From contig JACMLY010000170.1 of the NCBI GenBank assembly GCA_014379345.1, positions 1 through 64,000 on the forward strand: a stretch of 64,000 nt of DNA. The letters are read 5' to 3'. Source of the DNA: Chitinophagaceae bacterium (GTDB lineage Bacteria; Bacteroidota; Bacteroidia; Chitinophagales; Chitinophagaceae). Below, one piece after another: positions 26,864 to 37,684 of this stretch. Positions within the stretch are counted from its first letter, which is position 1; every line of letters begins with the position of its first letter. Made by a program: the position numbers and the translations under genes. Below the pieces are notes generated by a model. The model saw only the letters and a program-made list of their open reading frames with translations. It did not search any database and was not told where the DNA came from.

Positions 26864-29800
26864 ATGTCTTCAACAAAACTGCAGAACAGGGTAAACTTTG
26901 GTAAGACCAAGAATCTCGCAGAGGCCCCTGATTTACTCGAAGTACAAATTCAATCATTTAAAGAATTTTTTCAGTTAGAAACGACTCCGGACAAAAGAAA
27001 CATCGAAGGTCTTTTCAGGGTGTTCAAGGAAAATTTTCCTATTACTGACACCCGTAACATCTTCATGCTTGAGTTCCTGGATTATTTCATCGATCCGCCG
27101 CGCTATACTATTGAAGAATGTATGGAACGCGGATTGACATATGCCGTTCCGTTGAAAGCCAAGCTTAGGCTAAGCTGTAACGATGAGGAGCATGTGGATT
27201 TCCAGACCATTGTTCAGGATGTGTTCCTGGGAAACATTCCGTACATGACCCCTCGTGGTACCTTTGTGATCAATGGCGCTGAAAGGGTGGTCGTATCGCA
27301 GCTCCATCGTTCGCCGGGTGTATTTTTTGGTCAGTCGATACATCCGAATGGAACAAAGATTTATTCTGCGAGGGTAATTCCGTTTAAGGGAGCGTGGATG
27401 GAATTTGCAACCGATATCAACAATGTAATGTATGCGTATATCGACCGCAAGAAAAAATTTCCTGTTACTACATTGTTGCGCTCCATCGGTTTTGAAACAG
27501 ATAAGGATATCCTTGAGCTGTTTGGAATGGCAGATGAAGTGAAAGGAGAAAAGAAAGCGCTGCAAAAATATATTGGAAAGAGATTAGCGGCCCGCGTGTT
27601 GAGAACATGGGTTGAAGACTTTGTTGATGAGGATACAGGGGAAGTTGTATCGATTGAAAGAAATGAGATCGTTCTTGAGCGAGATACAGTATTGGATGAA
27701 GAGGCCATCGAAATGGTTTCTGAAATGGATGTGAAAAGCGTTTTCATTCAGAAAGAAGATGTAGGGGGTGACTACGCCATTATTTATAACACATTAAATA
27801 AAGATACTTCAAACAGTGAACTGGAAGCTGTTCAGCATATCTATCGCCAGTTGCGTGGTGCTGATGCTCCGGATAATGAAACTGCAAGAGGTATCATTGA
27901 TAAATTATTCTTTAGCGATAAGCGTTATGATCTGGGCGAAGTTGGTCGTTATAAGATCAACCGTAAGCTGAATCTTCATCAGCCGCTTGAGCAAAAAACA
28001 TTAACCAAGGAAGATATTATCGAGATCATTAAATACCTGGTTCGTTTAACCAATGGTAAAGCAGAAATCGATGATATAGATCACTTGAGTAATCGTCGTG
28101 TCCGTACCGTTGGAGAGCAACTGTATGCTCAATTCGGTGTAGGTCTTGCGCGTATGGCCAGAACTATTCGTGAACGGATGAACGTTCGGGACAATGAGGT
28201 TTTCACACCTGTTGATCTGATCAATGCAAGAACACTTTCTTCCGTGATCAATTCATTCTTTGGTACCTCACAATTGTCGCAATTCCTTGATCAGACAAAT
28301 CCTTTGTCTGAGATCACGCATAAGCGCCGTATTTCTGCGCTTGGACCCGGTGGTTTAAGTCGTGAAAGAGCAGGCTTTGAGGTACGTGACGTACACTATT
28401 CGCACTATGGTCGTTTGTGTACGATTGAAACACCTGAAGGACCAAACATTGGTTTAATCTCAACGTTATGTGTACACGCCAAGATCAATGAGATGGGTTT
28501 CATCGAAACTCCTTATCATAAAGTAAATGATGGAAAAGTTGATTTGAAGAGACTGACCTTTCTCAGCGCTGAGGAAGAAGATATAGCCAAAATAGCACAG
28601 GCAAGTGCACCATTGAATGATAAGGGTGAATTTTCGGAGGAAAAAGTTTCTTCGCGCCAGACAGGTGATTTTCCGATACTCGATAAAGCAGAAGTTGAAT
28701 TCATGGATGTGGCGCCAAACCAGATCGTGGGTTTAAGCGCTTCACTGATCCCGTTTCTTGAGCATGATGATGCGAACCGTGCATTGATGGGATCGAACAT
28801 GCAACGGCAGGCGGTGCCATTGATTCGTCCTGAACAGCCTATTGTTGGAACCGGACTTGAAGCAAAGGCTGCCCGCGATGCGAGGGTTCAGATATTAGCG
28901 GATGGGGATGGTATCGTGGAGTATGTGGATGGTAGCGAAATTCATGTTCGTTATGATCGTACTGAAGCGGATCGCCTGGTGTCATTTGAAGATGATCTGC
29001 AGATCTATAAGCTGACCAAATTCATTAAGACTAACCAGGAAACCTGTATCAATCACAAACCCGCGGTTAAAAAAGGGCAGCGTGTGAAACGTGGCGAGTT
29101 CCTTACCGATGGGTATGCGGTTCAGAACGGAGAAGTAGCATTGGGCCGCAACCTGCAGGTGGCATTTATGCCATGGAAGGGTTACAATTTCGAGGATGCT
29201 ATCGTGATCAATGAAAAAGTAGTTCGTGAAGATTTATTTACTTCTATTCATATTTCTGAATATGAACTGGAAGTTCGTGATACCAAACTGGGTGAAGAAG
29301 AATTAACGCCCGATATTCCAAACGTTTCCGAAGAAGCTACCAAGGATCTGGATGAAAATGGTATTATCCGCATGGGTGCAGCCATTAAGGAAGGGGATAT
29401 TCTTATCGGTAAGATCACGCCAAAAGGCGAATCTGATCCTACACCGGAAGAAAAATTACTTCGCGCCATCTTCGGTGATAAAGCAGGTGATGCAAAAGAT
29501 GCGTCACTGAAAGCACCTAACGGGGTAGAAGGAGTGGTGATCGGTAAAAAATTATTCCAGAGAGCAAAGAAAGATAAGAATGCCAAGATCCGTGAAAAAG
29601 CCTCACTGGAAAAACTGGAAAAGATACATGAGAAGAATGTAGAAGAACTGAAGGAATTGTTGTTAAACAAACTGCAGACGCTGTTGAAAGAAAAACCTTC
29701 TCAGGGTGTTAGCAATAACTTTGGTGAAATGCAGATTGGCAAAGGAGCCAGGTTCAATGCAAAAAATCTTTCCACCATCGATTTTCAGAATGTAAATCCG

Positions 29801-30667
29801 TTGGGTTGGACGGGCGATGATAAGATAGACAATCAGATCAACACCTTACTTCACAACTTCAATATTAAGTACAACGAAGAATTAGGACGTTATAAAAGAG
29901 AGAAATTCAACATTTCTATCGGTGATGAATTACCTGCCGGTGTATTGAAGCTGGCGAAGGTGTACATCGCGGTAAAACGTAAGTTGAAAGTGGGAGATAA
30001 GATGGCCGGACGCCACGGCAACAAGGGTATTGTAGCCAAGATCGTTCGCGCAGAAGATATGCCTTTCCTGGAAGATGGTACTCCCGTTGATATTGTTTTG
30101 AATCCACTGGGTGTTCCGAGTCGTATGAACCTGGGTCAGATCTATGAAACCGTTTTAGGATGGGCCGGGTTGAAACTGGGCGTTCGTTTCGCAACACCGA
30201 TCTTTGATGGTGCAACTGTAGAAGAAATTGCAGATTATATAGGAGAGGCGAAGTTGCCGATATTCGGTCATACATTCTTGTATGATGGTGAAACCGGCGA
30301 AAAATTCCACCAGAAAGCTACTGTTGGTGTGATCTATATGATCAAACTTCACCATATGGTTGATGATAAGATGCATGCCCGTTCAATCGGACCATACAGC
30401 CTGATCACACAGCAACCTTTAGGTGGTAAGGCGCAATTTGGCGGACAACGTTTCGGTGAAATGGAGGTTTGGGCGCTTGAAGCTTATGGAGCATCGAATA
30501 TTTTGCAGGAATTGCTCACACTTAAATCAGATGATATCATTGGTCGCGCCAAGACATATGAGGCTATCGTGAAGGGTGATAATATTCCCAGACCAGGTAT
30601 TCCCGAATCGTTCAATGTACTTGTGCATGAATTGAGGGGACTGGGATTGGATTTGAAGTTTGAATAA
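26864..30667 (+). CDS. rpoB: DNA-directed RNA polymerase subunit beta
   Basis: 1267 aa, full length for Bacteroidota. It forms one side of the active-site cleft. The rifampicin-binding region reads [19 protein letters not shown] and [20 protein letters not shown], with no change I can see at the common resistance positions; [17 protein letters not shown] follows. The C-terminus shows [15 protein letters not shown] and [18 protein letters not shown]. It begins about 165 nt after its candidate promoter rather than following rplL directly. Confidence 0.98.
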   Translation: MSSTKLQNRVNFGKTKNLAEAPDLLEVQIQSFKEFFQLETTPDKRNIEGLFRVFKENFPITDTRNIFMLEFLDYFIDPPRYTIEECMERGLTYAVPLKAKLRLSCNDEEHVDFQTIVQDVFLGNIPYMTPRGTFVINGAERVVVSQLHRSPGVFFGQSIHPNGTKIYSARVIPFKGAWMEFATDINNVMYAYIDRKKKFPVTTLLRSIGFETDKDILELFGMADEVKGEKKALQKYIGKRLAARVLRTWVEDFVDEDTGEVVSIERNEIVLERDTVLDEEAIEMVSEMDVKSVFIQKEDVGGDYAIIYNTLNKDTSNSELEAVQHIYRQLRGADAPDNETARGIIDKLFFSDKRYDLGEVGRYKINRKLNLHQPLEQKTLTKEDIIEIIKYLVRLTNGKAEIDDIDHLSNRRVRTVGEQLYAQFGVGLARMARTIRERMNVRDNEVFTPVDLINARTLSSVINSFFGTSQLSQFLDQTNPLSEITHKRRISALGPGGLSRERAGFEVRDVHYSHYGRLCTIETPEGPNIGLISTLCVHAKINEMGFIETPYHKVNDGKVDLKRLTFLSAEEEDIAKIAQASAPLNDKGEFSEEKVSSRQTGDFPILDKAEVEFMDVAPNQIVGLSASLIPFLEHDDANRALMGSNMQRQAVPLIRPEQPIVGTGLEAKAARDARVQILADGDGIVEYVDGSEIHVRYDRTEADRLVSFEDDLQIYKLTKFIKTNQETCINHKPAVKKGQRVKRGEFLTDGYAVQNGEVALGRNLQVAFMPWKGYNFEDAIVINEKVVREDLFTSIHISEYELEVRDTKLGEEELTPDIPNVSEEATKDLDENGIIRMGAAIKEGDILIGKITPKGESDPTPEEKLLRAIFGDKAGDAKDASLKAPNGVEGVVIGKKLFQRAKKDKNAKIREKASLEKLEKIHEKNVEELKELLLNKLQTLLKEKPSQGVSNNFGEMQIGKGARFNAKNLSTIDFQNVNPLGWTGDDKIDNQINTLLHNFNIKYNEELGRYKREKFNISIGDELPAGVLKLAKVYIAVKRKLKVGDKMAGRHGNKGIVAKIVRAEDMPFLEDGTPVDIVLNPLGVPSRMNLGQIYETVLGWAGLKLGVRFATPIFDGATVEEIADYIGEAKLPIFGHTFLYDGETGEKFHQKATVGVIYMIKLHHMVDDKMHARSIGPYSLITQQPLGGKAQFGGQRFGEMEVWALEAYGASNILQELLTLKSDDIIGRAKTYEAIVKGDNIPRPGIPESFNVLVHELRGLGLDLKFE

Positions 30668-30863
30668 AGTAGTGAATGGTGAGTGGTGAATATTTTTCAA
30701 CTGGCAATTCCCAACTCTCTGCTAAATAGAGAACCGAACGTACAAGTGAGCCCGCAGCGGCGGGGACAGATATGAACAGCGTTACAAACGGTGAAAAAAA
30801 AAGTCTAAAATCGTCCCTCGACTCCCCTCAGGAGTAAGGAGGACAAAAAAATAGATCAATAAT
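30668..30863 (+). other. rpoB-rpoC spacer
   Basis: 196 nt. Its start carries GTGAATG GTGAGTG GTGAATA, a 7-nt tandem resembling one arm of the repeat hairpins seen elsewhere, without a matching right arm. CCCGC/GCGGG forms a small hairpin in the middle. AAGGAGG at 30836-30842 is a perfect SD sequence but sits 21 nt before the rpoC ATG, too far to be typical. Confidence 0.5.
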
Positions 30864-33800
30864 ATGGCAATCAAAAAGGAAAATCGTCCAAGATCTTCAT
30901 TTTCTAAAATTACCATTGGTTTAGCTTCACCCGATTCCATACTGGAGCGCAGCTATGGGGAAGTTTTAAAGCCTGAAACCATTAACTATCGTACCTACAA
31001 ACCTGAACGTGATGGTTTGTTTTGCGAAAGGATTTTTGGACCTGTGAAAGATTACGAGTGCGCCTGCGGAAAATATAAGCGTATCCGTTATAAGGGGATT
31101 GTTTGCGACCGTTGCGGTGTTGAAGTAACAGAGAAAAAAGTTCGTCGCGAACGTATGGGCCATATCAAACTGGTAGTTCCCATTGTTCATATATGGTATT
31201 TCAAAAGTTTACCAAATAAGATTGGTTATTTGCTTGGGATGAGTTCTAAGAAAATGGAGAGCATTGTTTATTACGAAAGGTATGTGGTGATTCAACCAGG
31301 TATTCGCGAAGATAAAAATCTCAAAAGCGGTGACCTGTTAACAGAAGAAGAGTATCTCGAGATACTGGAAAATCTTCCAAAGGATAACCAGTATCTTCCT
31401 GATGATGATGCGCAGAAATTCATTGCTAAAATGGGTGCTGAAGCAGTTCATGATCTGCTGGCAAGGATCGATCTCGACCAATTGTCTTTTGATCTTCGGA
31501 ATGCCGCTGCTACGGAAACATCACAGCAACGTAAAGCGGATGCCTTGAAACGTTTGAGTGTTGTAGAATCATTCCGTGAAGCAAATTCAAGAATCACCAA
31601 CCGTCCTGAATGGATGGTAATGCAATATATCCCGGTAATTCCACCTGAATTACGTCCTTTAGTGCCTTTGGATGGTGGCCGTTTTGCTTCATCCGATCTG
31701 AATGATCTGTACCGCCGGGTGATCATTCGTAACAACCGTTTGAAGAGATTATTGGAGATCAAAGCTCCTGAGGTGATCCTGCGTAATGAAAAAAGGATGC
31801 TGCAGGAAGCCGTGGATTCTTTATTCGATAACTCACGTAAGTCAAATGCAGTAAAAGCAGAAGGCGGCCGTGCTTTGAAATCACTCAGTGATGTGCTGAA
31901 AGGAAAGCAAGGACGTTTCCGTCAGAACCTGTTAGGTAAACGTGTTGATTATTCAGGTCGTTCAGTAATTGTAGTAGGTCCTGAATTGAAATTGCACGAG
32001 TGCGGTTTACCAAAGGATATGGCTGCTGAATTGTTTAAACCTTTCATTATCCGTAAGCTTATTGAAAGAGGTATTGTAAAAACGGTAAAGAGCGCAAGAA
32101 AATTAGTAGATAAAAAAGAAGCGATCGTTTGGGATATTCTTGAAAATATATTGAAAGGTCACCCGGTGATGTTAAACCGTGCGCCAACCTTACACCGTTT
32201 ATCCATCCAGGCCTTCCAGCCAAAACTGGTAGAAGGTAAAGCGATCCAGTTACATCCATTGGTTTGTACAGCATTCAATGCCGACTTTGATGGTGACCAG
32301 ATGGCTGTTCACGTGCCATTGAGCAATGCTGCAGTACTGGAAGCTCAATTATTGATGCTTGCTTCTCATAATATCCTGAACCCGCAGAATGGGGCTCCTA
32401 TTACCCTGCCTTCACAGGACATGGTATTGGGTCTGTATTATATCACAAAGGGAAAGAAGACGACCGACACGGAGAAGGTTAGGGGAGAAGGAAAACATTT
32501 CTATTCCGCGGAAGAAGTAATCATTGCATATAATGAAAAGCAGATAGATCTTCATGCACATATCAAGGTAAAAGTTGATGTTCGTGAACCGAATGGTCTT
32601 ATTAAAAGAAAACTTACCGAGACAACTGTAGGCCGTGTTATTTTTAACCAGTTCGTTCCAAAAGAAGTGGGTTATATCAATGCACTTCTTACTAAAAAGA
32701 ATCTTCGCGAGATCATTGGTGATATTATTCAGATCACGAATGTTCCCAAGACTGCAAAATTCCTGGATGATATCAAACTTCTTGGTTTCCGTACGGCATT
32801 CCAGGGGGGACTATCATTCAATATTAATGACCTTATTATTCCATCCATCAAAGAAGAGGTTCTTGACAATGCGAAGGGTGAAGTAGATGAAGTTTGGGAT
32901 AATTACAATATGGGTCTGATCACTAACAACGAGCGTTACAACCAGATCGTTGATATCTGGAGCCGTGTAGATACACGGATCACTGAAACATTGATCCGTG
33001 AATTGAGTACAGATAAACAGGGATTCAATTCCGTGTACATGATGCTTGACTCCGGAGCCCGGGGTTCAAAACAACAGATCAAACAGTTGTGCGGCATAAG
33101 AGGTTTGATGGCAAAACCGAGAAAAAGCGGTTCGTCAGGAAGTGAGATCATCGAAAATCCGATCCTTTCTAATTTCAAAGGTGGATTGAATGTATTGGAT
33201 TATTTCATTTCAACGCACGGTGCGCGTAAAGGTTTGGCGGATACGGCCCTGAAAACAGCGGATGCTGGTTACTTAACACGTCGTCTGGTTGACGTTGCGC
33301 AGGATGTTGTTATCACAGAAGAAGATTGCGGAACATTACGTGGTATTGCGATCGCGGCATTAAAGGACAATGAAGAGGTTGTGGAACCATTGCTCGATCG
33401 GATCGTTGGCCGCACATCACTCCATAATGTTTACGATCCTTTCGGTGATGAAGTTATTGTAACCGCCGGCGAGGAAATTGATGATGATGTTGCCAAGGAA
33501 ATAGAAGAAGCAGGTATTGAAACTGTAGAGATCCGTTCCGTACTCACCTGCGAAAGCAAACGTGGGGTATGTGTAAAATGTTATGGTAAAAACCTTGCTA
33601 CCGGTAATATGGCGCAGAAGGGCGATGCCGTGGGCATCATTGCGGCACAATCCATCGGTGAGCCTGGTACACAGTTAACCTTGCGGACATTCCACGTGGG
33701 TGGTGTGGCTGGTTCTGCTTCAGTAGAATCATCTCTTGTTTCAAAATTTGATGGTACGATCCAATTCGACGGTTTGCGTTCGGTAACTGCTCAAAATAAT

Positions 33801-35156
33801 GATGGCGAAAAAGTACAGATCGTTATCGGTCGTACGGGAGAGGTAAGGATCACAGATGTGAAAAATGATCGTCTTATGATCACTCATAACGTTCCTTACG
33901 GTGCAACACTATTGGTAAAAGATGGTCAGCAGATTAAAAAAGGTGAGATCATCTGTACGTGGGATCCCTTCAATAATGTAATCGTTGCTGAAATTACCGG
34001 TCAGATCAAATTTGAAAATGTAATCGAAGGGGTGACCTATCGCGAAGAGGCTGATGAACAAACCGGTCACCGCGAAAAAGTGGTTATTGAAACAAAAGAC
34101 AAGACCAAAATTGCCACTCTTATTGTAGAAGGGAAAGAGGTAAAAACATATAACCTTCCTGTCGGATCGCATATAGTTGTAGATGAGGCGGAAGATGTGA
34201 AAGCCGGCCAGGTGTTGGTTAAAATTCCACGTACTCTTCGCATGCAGCGAGACATCACGGGAGGTCTGCCACGAGTAACAGAATTGTTCGAAGCACGAAA
34301 TCCGGGCAATCCTGCGATTGTTTGTGAAATTGACGGTGTGGTTGCATTTGGAGCGATCAAACGTGGTAACCGTGAGATCATAGTGGAAGCAAAGGATGGG
34401 GTTATTAAGAAATACCTTGTTCCATTAACACGCCAGATATTGGTTCAGGATGGCGACTTTATAAAAGCGGGTGCTCCACTTAGCGACGGACAGGTTTCAC
34501 CTGGGGATATTCTTTCCATTAAGGGTCCATTTGCAGTACAGGAATATGTGGTGAATGAAATCCAGGAAGTATATCGTTTGCAGGGTGTGAAGATTAATGA
34601 CAAACATATTGAGGTGATCGTTAGGCAGATGATGAAAAAAGTAGAGATCGTTGATCCGGGTGACACACGATTCCTCGAAGAGGACCTGGAGGACCGTTTT
34701 GACTTTAATGAAGAGAACGATTGGATATTTGATAAAAAAGTCATTTCCGATTCAGGTGAAAGCACTAAGCTGAAAGCTGGTCAGATCGTTAGCCTGAGAG
34801 AAATACGCGAAGAGAATTCTATTTTGCGGCGTGCGGATCGGAAACTGGTTGAATTCCGCGATGCAAATCCGGCAACATCGCATCCGGTGTTATTAGGGAT
34901 CACCAAAGCATCTCTGGGTACGCAGAGCTGGATTTCAGCAGCCTCGTTCCAGGAAACAACCAAGGTATTATCATCAGCAGCCATTCAGGGTAAAACCGAT
35001 GATATGCTTGGTTTGAAAGAGAATGTAATTACTGGTCATCCGATTCCTGCAGGTACCGGTCTACGCGATTTCGAAAACATGATCGTTGGCAGTAAGGAAG
35101 AGTACGAGCTCTTACAAACCACCCGCGAAGCCATGAGTTTCGATGAGGAAGAATAA
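30864..35156 (+). CDS. rpoC: DNA-directed RNA polymerase subunit beta-prime
   Basis: 1430 aa. The N-terminal zinc site ([20 protein letters not shown]), the catalytic Mg-binding loop ([15 protein letters not shown]), the bridge-helix region ([38 protein letters not shown]) and the second zinc site ([13 protein letters not shown]) are all intact. A terminator starts 24 nt after the stop and ends the core gene block. Confidence 0.98.
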   Translation: MAIKKENRPRSSFSKITIGLASPDSILERSYGEVLKPETINYRTYKPERDGLFCERIFGPVKDYECACGKYKRIRYKGIVCDRCGVEVTEKKVRRERMGHIKLVVPIVHIWYFKSLPNKIGYLLGMSSKKMESIVYYERYVVIQPGIREDKNLKSGDLLTEEEYLEILENLPKDNQYLPDDDAQKFIAKMGAEAVHDLLARIDLDQLSFDLRNAAATETSQQRKADALKRLSVVESFREANSRITNRPEWMVMQYIPVIPPELRPLVPLDGGRFASSDLNDLYRRVIIRNNRLKRLLEIKAPEVILRNEKRMLQEAVDSLFDNSRKSNAVKAEGGRALKSLSDVLKGKQGRFRQNLLGKRVDYSGRSVIVVGPELKLHECGLPKDMAAELFKPFIIRKLIERGIVKTVKSARKLVDKKEAIVWDILENILKGHPVMLNRAPTLHRLSIQAFQPKLVEGKAIQLHPLVCTAFNADFDGDQMAVHVPLSNAAVLEAQLLMLASHNILNPQNGAPITLPSQDMVLGLYYITKGKKTTDTEKVRGEGKHFYSAEEVIIAYNEKQIDLHAHIKVKVDVREPNGLIKRKLTETTVGRVIFNQFVPKEVGYINALLTKKNLREIIGDIIQITNVPKTAKFLDDIKLLGFRTAFQGGLSFNINDLIIPSIKEEVLDNAKGEVDEVWDNYNMGLITNNERYNQIVDIWSRVDTRITETLIRELSTDKQGFNSVYMMLDSGARGSKQQIKQLCGIRGLMAKPRKSGSSGSEIIENPILSNFKGGLNVLDYFISTHGARKGLADTALKTADAGYLTRRLVDVAQDVVITEEDCGTLRGIAIAALKDNEEVVEPLLDRIVGRTSLHNVYDPFGDEVIVTAGEEIDDDVAKEIEEAGIETVEIRSVLTCESKRGVCVKCYGKNLATGNMAQKGDAVGIIAAQSIGEPGTQLTLRTFHVGGVAGSASVESSLVSKFDGTIQFDGLRSVTAQNNDGEKVQIVIGRTGEVRITDVKNDRLMITHNVPYGATLLVKDGQQIKKGEIICTWDPFNNVIVAEITGQIKFENVIEGVTYREEADEQTGHREKVVIETKDKTKIATLIVEGKEVKTYNLPVGSHIVVDEAEDVKAGQVLVKIPRTLRMQRDITGGLPRVTELFEARNPGNPAIVCEIDGVVAFGAIKRGNREIIVEAKDGVIKKYLVPLTRQILVQDGDFIKAGAPLSDGQVSPGDILSIKGPFAVQEYVVNEIQEVYRLQGVKINDKHIEVIVRQMMKKVEIVDPGDTRFLEEDLEDRFDFNEENDWIFDKKVISDSGESTKLKAGQIVSLREIREENSILRRADRKLVEFRDANPATSHPVLLGITKASLGTQSWISAASFQETTKVLSSAAIQGKTDDMLGLKENVITGHPIPAGTGLRDFENMIVGSKEEYELLQTTREAMSFDEEE

Positions 35157-35180
35157 TTTCTTTGAGTGATGGAAAAATAT

Positions 35181-35212
35181 AAAGTAGGAGGCATGCCCTC
35201 CTACTTTTTTTT
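35181..35212 (+). terminator. Rho-independent terminator after rpoC
   Basis: AAAGTAGGAGG-CATGC-CCTCCTACTTT, a perfect 11-bp stem, followed by a run of eight or more T residues counting the end of the stem. The rest of 35213-35406 shows no feature. Confidence 0.92.
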
Positions 35213-35406
35213 AAAATGGGGTCTGCTAATGTATTTTTTGAAAATAGAGAGGTTATCGGGGATTGGCGAAGAAAAGACGTAATAAGCACTGAGAATTATG
35301 AAGGAAATTGTTGTGTGTCTCATGAAGATCTAAAATAGCGATCTACAGAGTTTGCAATTTGAAGATCATTTCTTCACAGAAGAATTTTCCCTGACAGCTC
35401 CGGATC

Positions 35407-37398
35407 TTAAGACAATCTGCCTTCTAATAACAACTGGTCATCTTTGGTTATATGAACATCTTCAATCAGATCTAAGGTCTCATATCTCGAATTCTTGCTT
35501 TTGAACTCCGGCACAATTTCTTTCATTTTTTTCACAAGAAGAGAATGTTCATCCTGTTCGCATATGGTAATTAGTTCCTGTATGTCTGCAAGGATCTGGC
35601 TGTGAGAGCAGGTACGTACTTTTGCTATTTTTATCTTTTCGTGGTGGGTTGGGATTGTTTTTTCTTTTTCGTTGAGCAGTTCTTCGTAAAGTTTCTCACC
35701 TGGTCGAAGACCGGTGTACACAATGTTTATATCCTTGTTAGGAACCAGGCCAGCCAGTTTGATCATGTTTATGGCAAGGTCGTTGATCTTTACTGGTTTA
35801 CCCATATCAAATATAAAGATCTCTCCTCCTTCTCCCATTGTGCCGGCTTCCAGTACCAACTGAACGGCCTCGGGAATTGTCATAAAGTATCTTGTTATTT
35901 CCTTATCGGTTACTGTAATTGGTCCGCCCTTTAATATCTGTTCGCGAAAGCGCGGAATGACGGAACCATTGGAGCCAAGTACGTTTCCAAAACGGGTGGT
36001 AATAAACTTTGTTCTGGAGCTTGTGGTTTCCAGATAACTGCCCGCTCCGTTTATCATTTCTGCAGCGTTGTCGGGGGAACTATTCCTGGATTGAACATAT
36101 ATCTCTGCAATACGTTTAGAAGCGCCCATTACATTTGTAGGGTTAACTGCTTTATCCGTAGAAATCATCACAAACTTTTCGGCCTTGTACAATACTGCAA
36201 GATCTGCAACAATTTTACTGCCCATCACATTTGTAAAGATTGCTTCAGATGGATGATTTTCCATCATTGGCACATGCTTATAAGCTGCTGCGTGAAAAAT
36301 AATCTGCGGCCGGCATTCCTTAAAGATGATCTGCAAACGCTTATAGTTACGGATATTTCCAATGAAGATCTTAATATTAGCTTTTGGAAATCTTTCTTCC
36401 ATTTCGAGTTGGATCTCGTACAAAGCGGATTCAGCCTGGTCGCATAAGATCACCATCTCCGGATCATAAGTCAGAACCTGCCTTACGATTTCCGATCCAA
36501 TAGATCCTGCTGCACCAGTAATCAGAATACGTTTTCCCCGTATTTCTCCCGAGATTAAACTATTGTTGATAACAATGGGTTCTCTTTGTAAAAGGTTTTC
36601 AATCTTCAGCTCCTGCAATTGTTTCAGACTTAATTTTCCTGAGATCCATTGGTCCGACGGAGGTACGGTAAGTATCTTAATTCCCAGTTTAAGACAAGCT
36701 TCAATGATATCCTGTGTATTTTTATTTTCGAGCTGCTCGTTTACGATAATTAAAATATCAATTTTATTATTCGCTTTCAACTTGGTAAGATCTTTCTTAT
36801 GAAAAACTTTTCCCTGTTGAATGGAGCTGTTTACTTTCTTTAGATCTGTTTCAACAAATCCTTCAAATATAAATTGGTTGCCGGAAAAAAGCGCTTGTTT
36901 AATCAGTACAGCTTTGTTATCTGATCCGTATATCAATACTTTTTTCTGATCACCTGTGGTGTGGTGTTTTGCCTGGTAATAAATTCCTTTTACACCGGTA
37001 CGTAACATGATATGGAGGGAAGAAGCAATAAAGAAGTTTATCAATAAAACCTTGCTTACATCTAATGAATGGATGTTGTAAGCATAAGTCAATATCAACG
37101 CCACTGCAATTGGATAGATCAAACTTGAAATAAATACTGAGGCAAATATCCTGAACATATCATGGATATTTGAATAACGGATAAGGCCCGTATGTATCCG
37201 CATGCAATAAAATACAAGTAGCGAAATGAGACCGTATAATCCTGTATACCAGAAAAAATGACCGCGAAGGATTTCGGCAAATTGAAACTGCTTAACTACA
37301 AAGTACGATAGGGAAAAGGACGCTGTTGTAATACTTAGGTCGATAAGCAAAATCACCCATCTTGGCACTGTTTTGCCTGATAAAAGGAAGTTTTGCAT
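35407..37398 (-). CDS. Membrane-bound nucleotide-sugar 4,6-dehydratase/epimerase (CapD/WbpM/FlaA1 family)
   Basis: 663 aa. About four N-terminal helices (residues 15-130) anchor it in the inner membrane. A first Rossmann-like domain (about 150-250, KKVLIYGSDNKAVLIKQAL) precedes the catalytic SDR domain: GAAGSIGSEIVRQVL for NAD(P) binding, AAAYKHVPMMENHP, STDKAVNPTNVMGASKR and TRFGNVLGSNGSVIP. The family usually converts UDP-GlcNAc to a 4-keto-6-deoxy sugar. That product could feed the DegT-type aminotransferase at 41838. In the long WbpM forms the usual active-site Tyr is replaced by Met; NVMGASKR here fits that. It lies just downstream of the polysaccharide genes and is probably part of that locus. 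Confidence 0.9.
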   Translation of the reverse strand: MQNFLLSGKTVPRWVILLIDLSITTASFSLSYFVVKQFQFAEILRGHFFWYTGLYGLISLLVFYCMRIHTGLIRYSNIHDMFRIFASVFISSLIYPIAVALILTYAYNIHSLDVSKVLLINFFIASSLHIMLRTGVKGIYYQAKHHTTGDQKKVLIYGSDNKAVLIKQALFSGNQFIFEGFVETDLKKVNSSIQQGKVFHKKDLTKLKANNKIDILIIVNEQLENKNTQDIIEACLKLGIKILTVPPSDQWISGKLSLKQLQELKIENLLQREPIVINNSLISGEIRGKRILITGAAGSIGSEIVRQVLTYDPEMVILCDQAESALYEIQLEMEERFPKANIKIFIGNIRNYKRLQIIFKECRPQIIFHAAAYKHVPMMENHPSEAIFTNVMGSKIVADLAVLYKAEKFVMISTDKAVNPTNVMGASKRIAEIYVQSRNSSPDNAAEMINGAGSYLETTSSRTKFITTRFGNVLGSNGSVIPRFREQILKGGPITVTDKEITRYFMTIPEAVQLVLEAGTMGEGGEIFIFDMGKPVKINDLAINMIKLAGLVPNKDINIVYTGLRPGEKLYEELLNEKEKTIPTHHEKIKIAKVRTCSHSQILADIQELITICEQDEHSLLVKKMKEIVPEFKSKNSRYETLDLIEDVHITKDDQLLLEGRLS

Positions 37399-37536
37399 TT
37401 TTAAACGTTATAGGGTAAAAAATACTTTTCTAATGATTTGACTGAAAATCAACCGGGTATTAGACAGGACATGGGTAGAGGGTTCTTTTAAGAATTGGAA
37501 TTGAAGAAAATGTGTTTATCATTCTTAAACGCCTCG

Positions 37537-37588
37537 AAAAAAAATCCACCACCCAGATCGTATTTTTACTGACGACTTAAGTGGTGGA
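37537..37588 (-). terminator. Terminator of the G8-domain protein gene
   Basis: TCCACCAC and GTGGTGGA form a perfect 8-bp stem with a 28-nt loop. On the minus strand eight T residues follow directly. It lies about 100 nt after the stop of the gene ending at 37685. Confidence 0.75.
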
Positions 37589-37684
37589 CAAATATAATGT
37601 TTAACATTTTAAAATCCAAATACCTCAACGTGGTATGCGGTTATCCGCGTGTCTTAGATTTATAAATAGCTATATATTAAACAT

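Noticed and set aside
30836-30842. AAGGAGG as the working RBS of rpoC
   Set aside because: The 21-nt distance to the ATG is far outside normal spacing and no in-frame start lies nearer.
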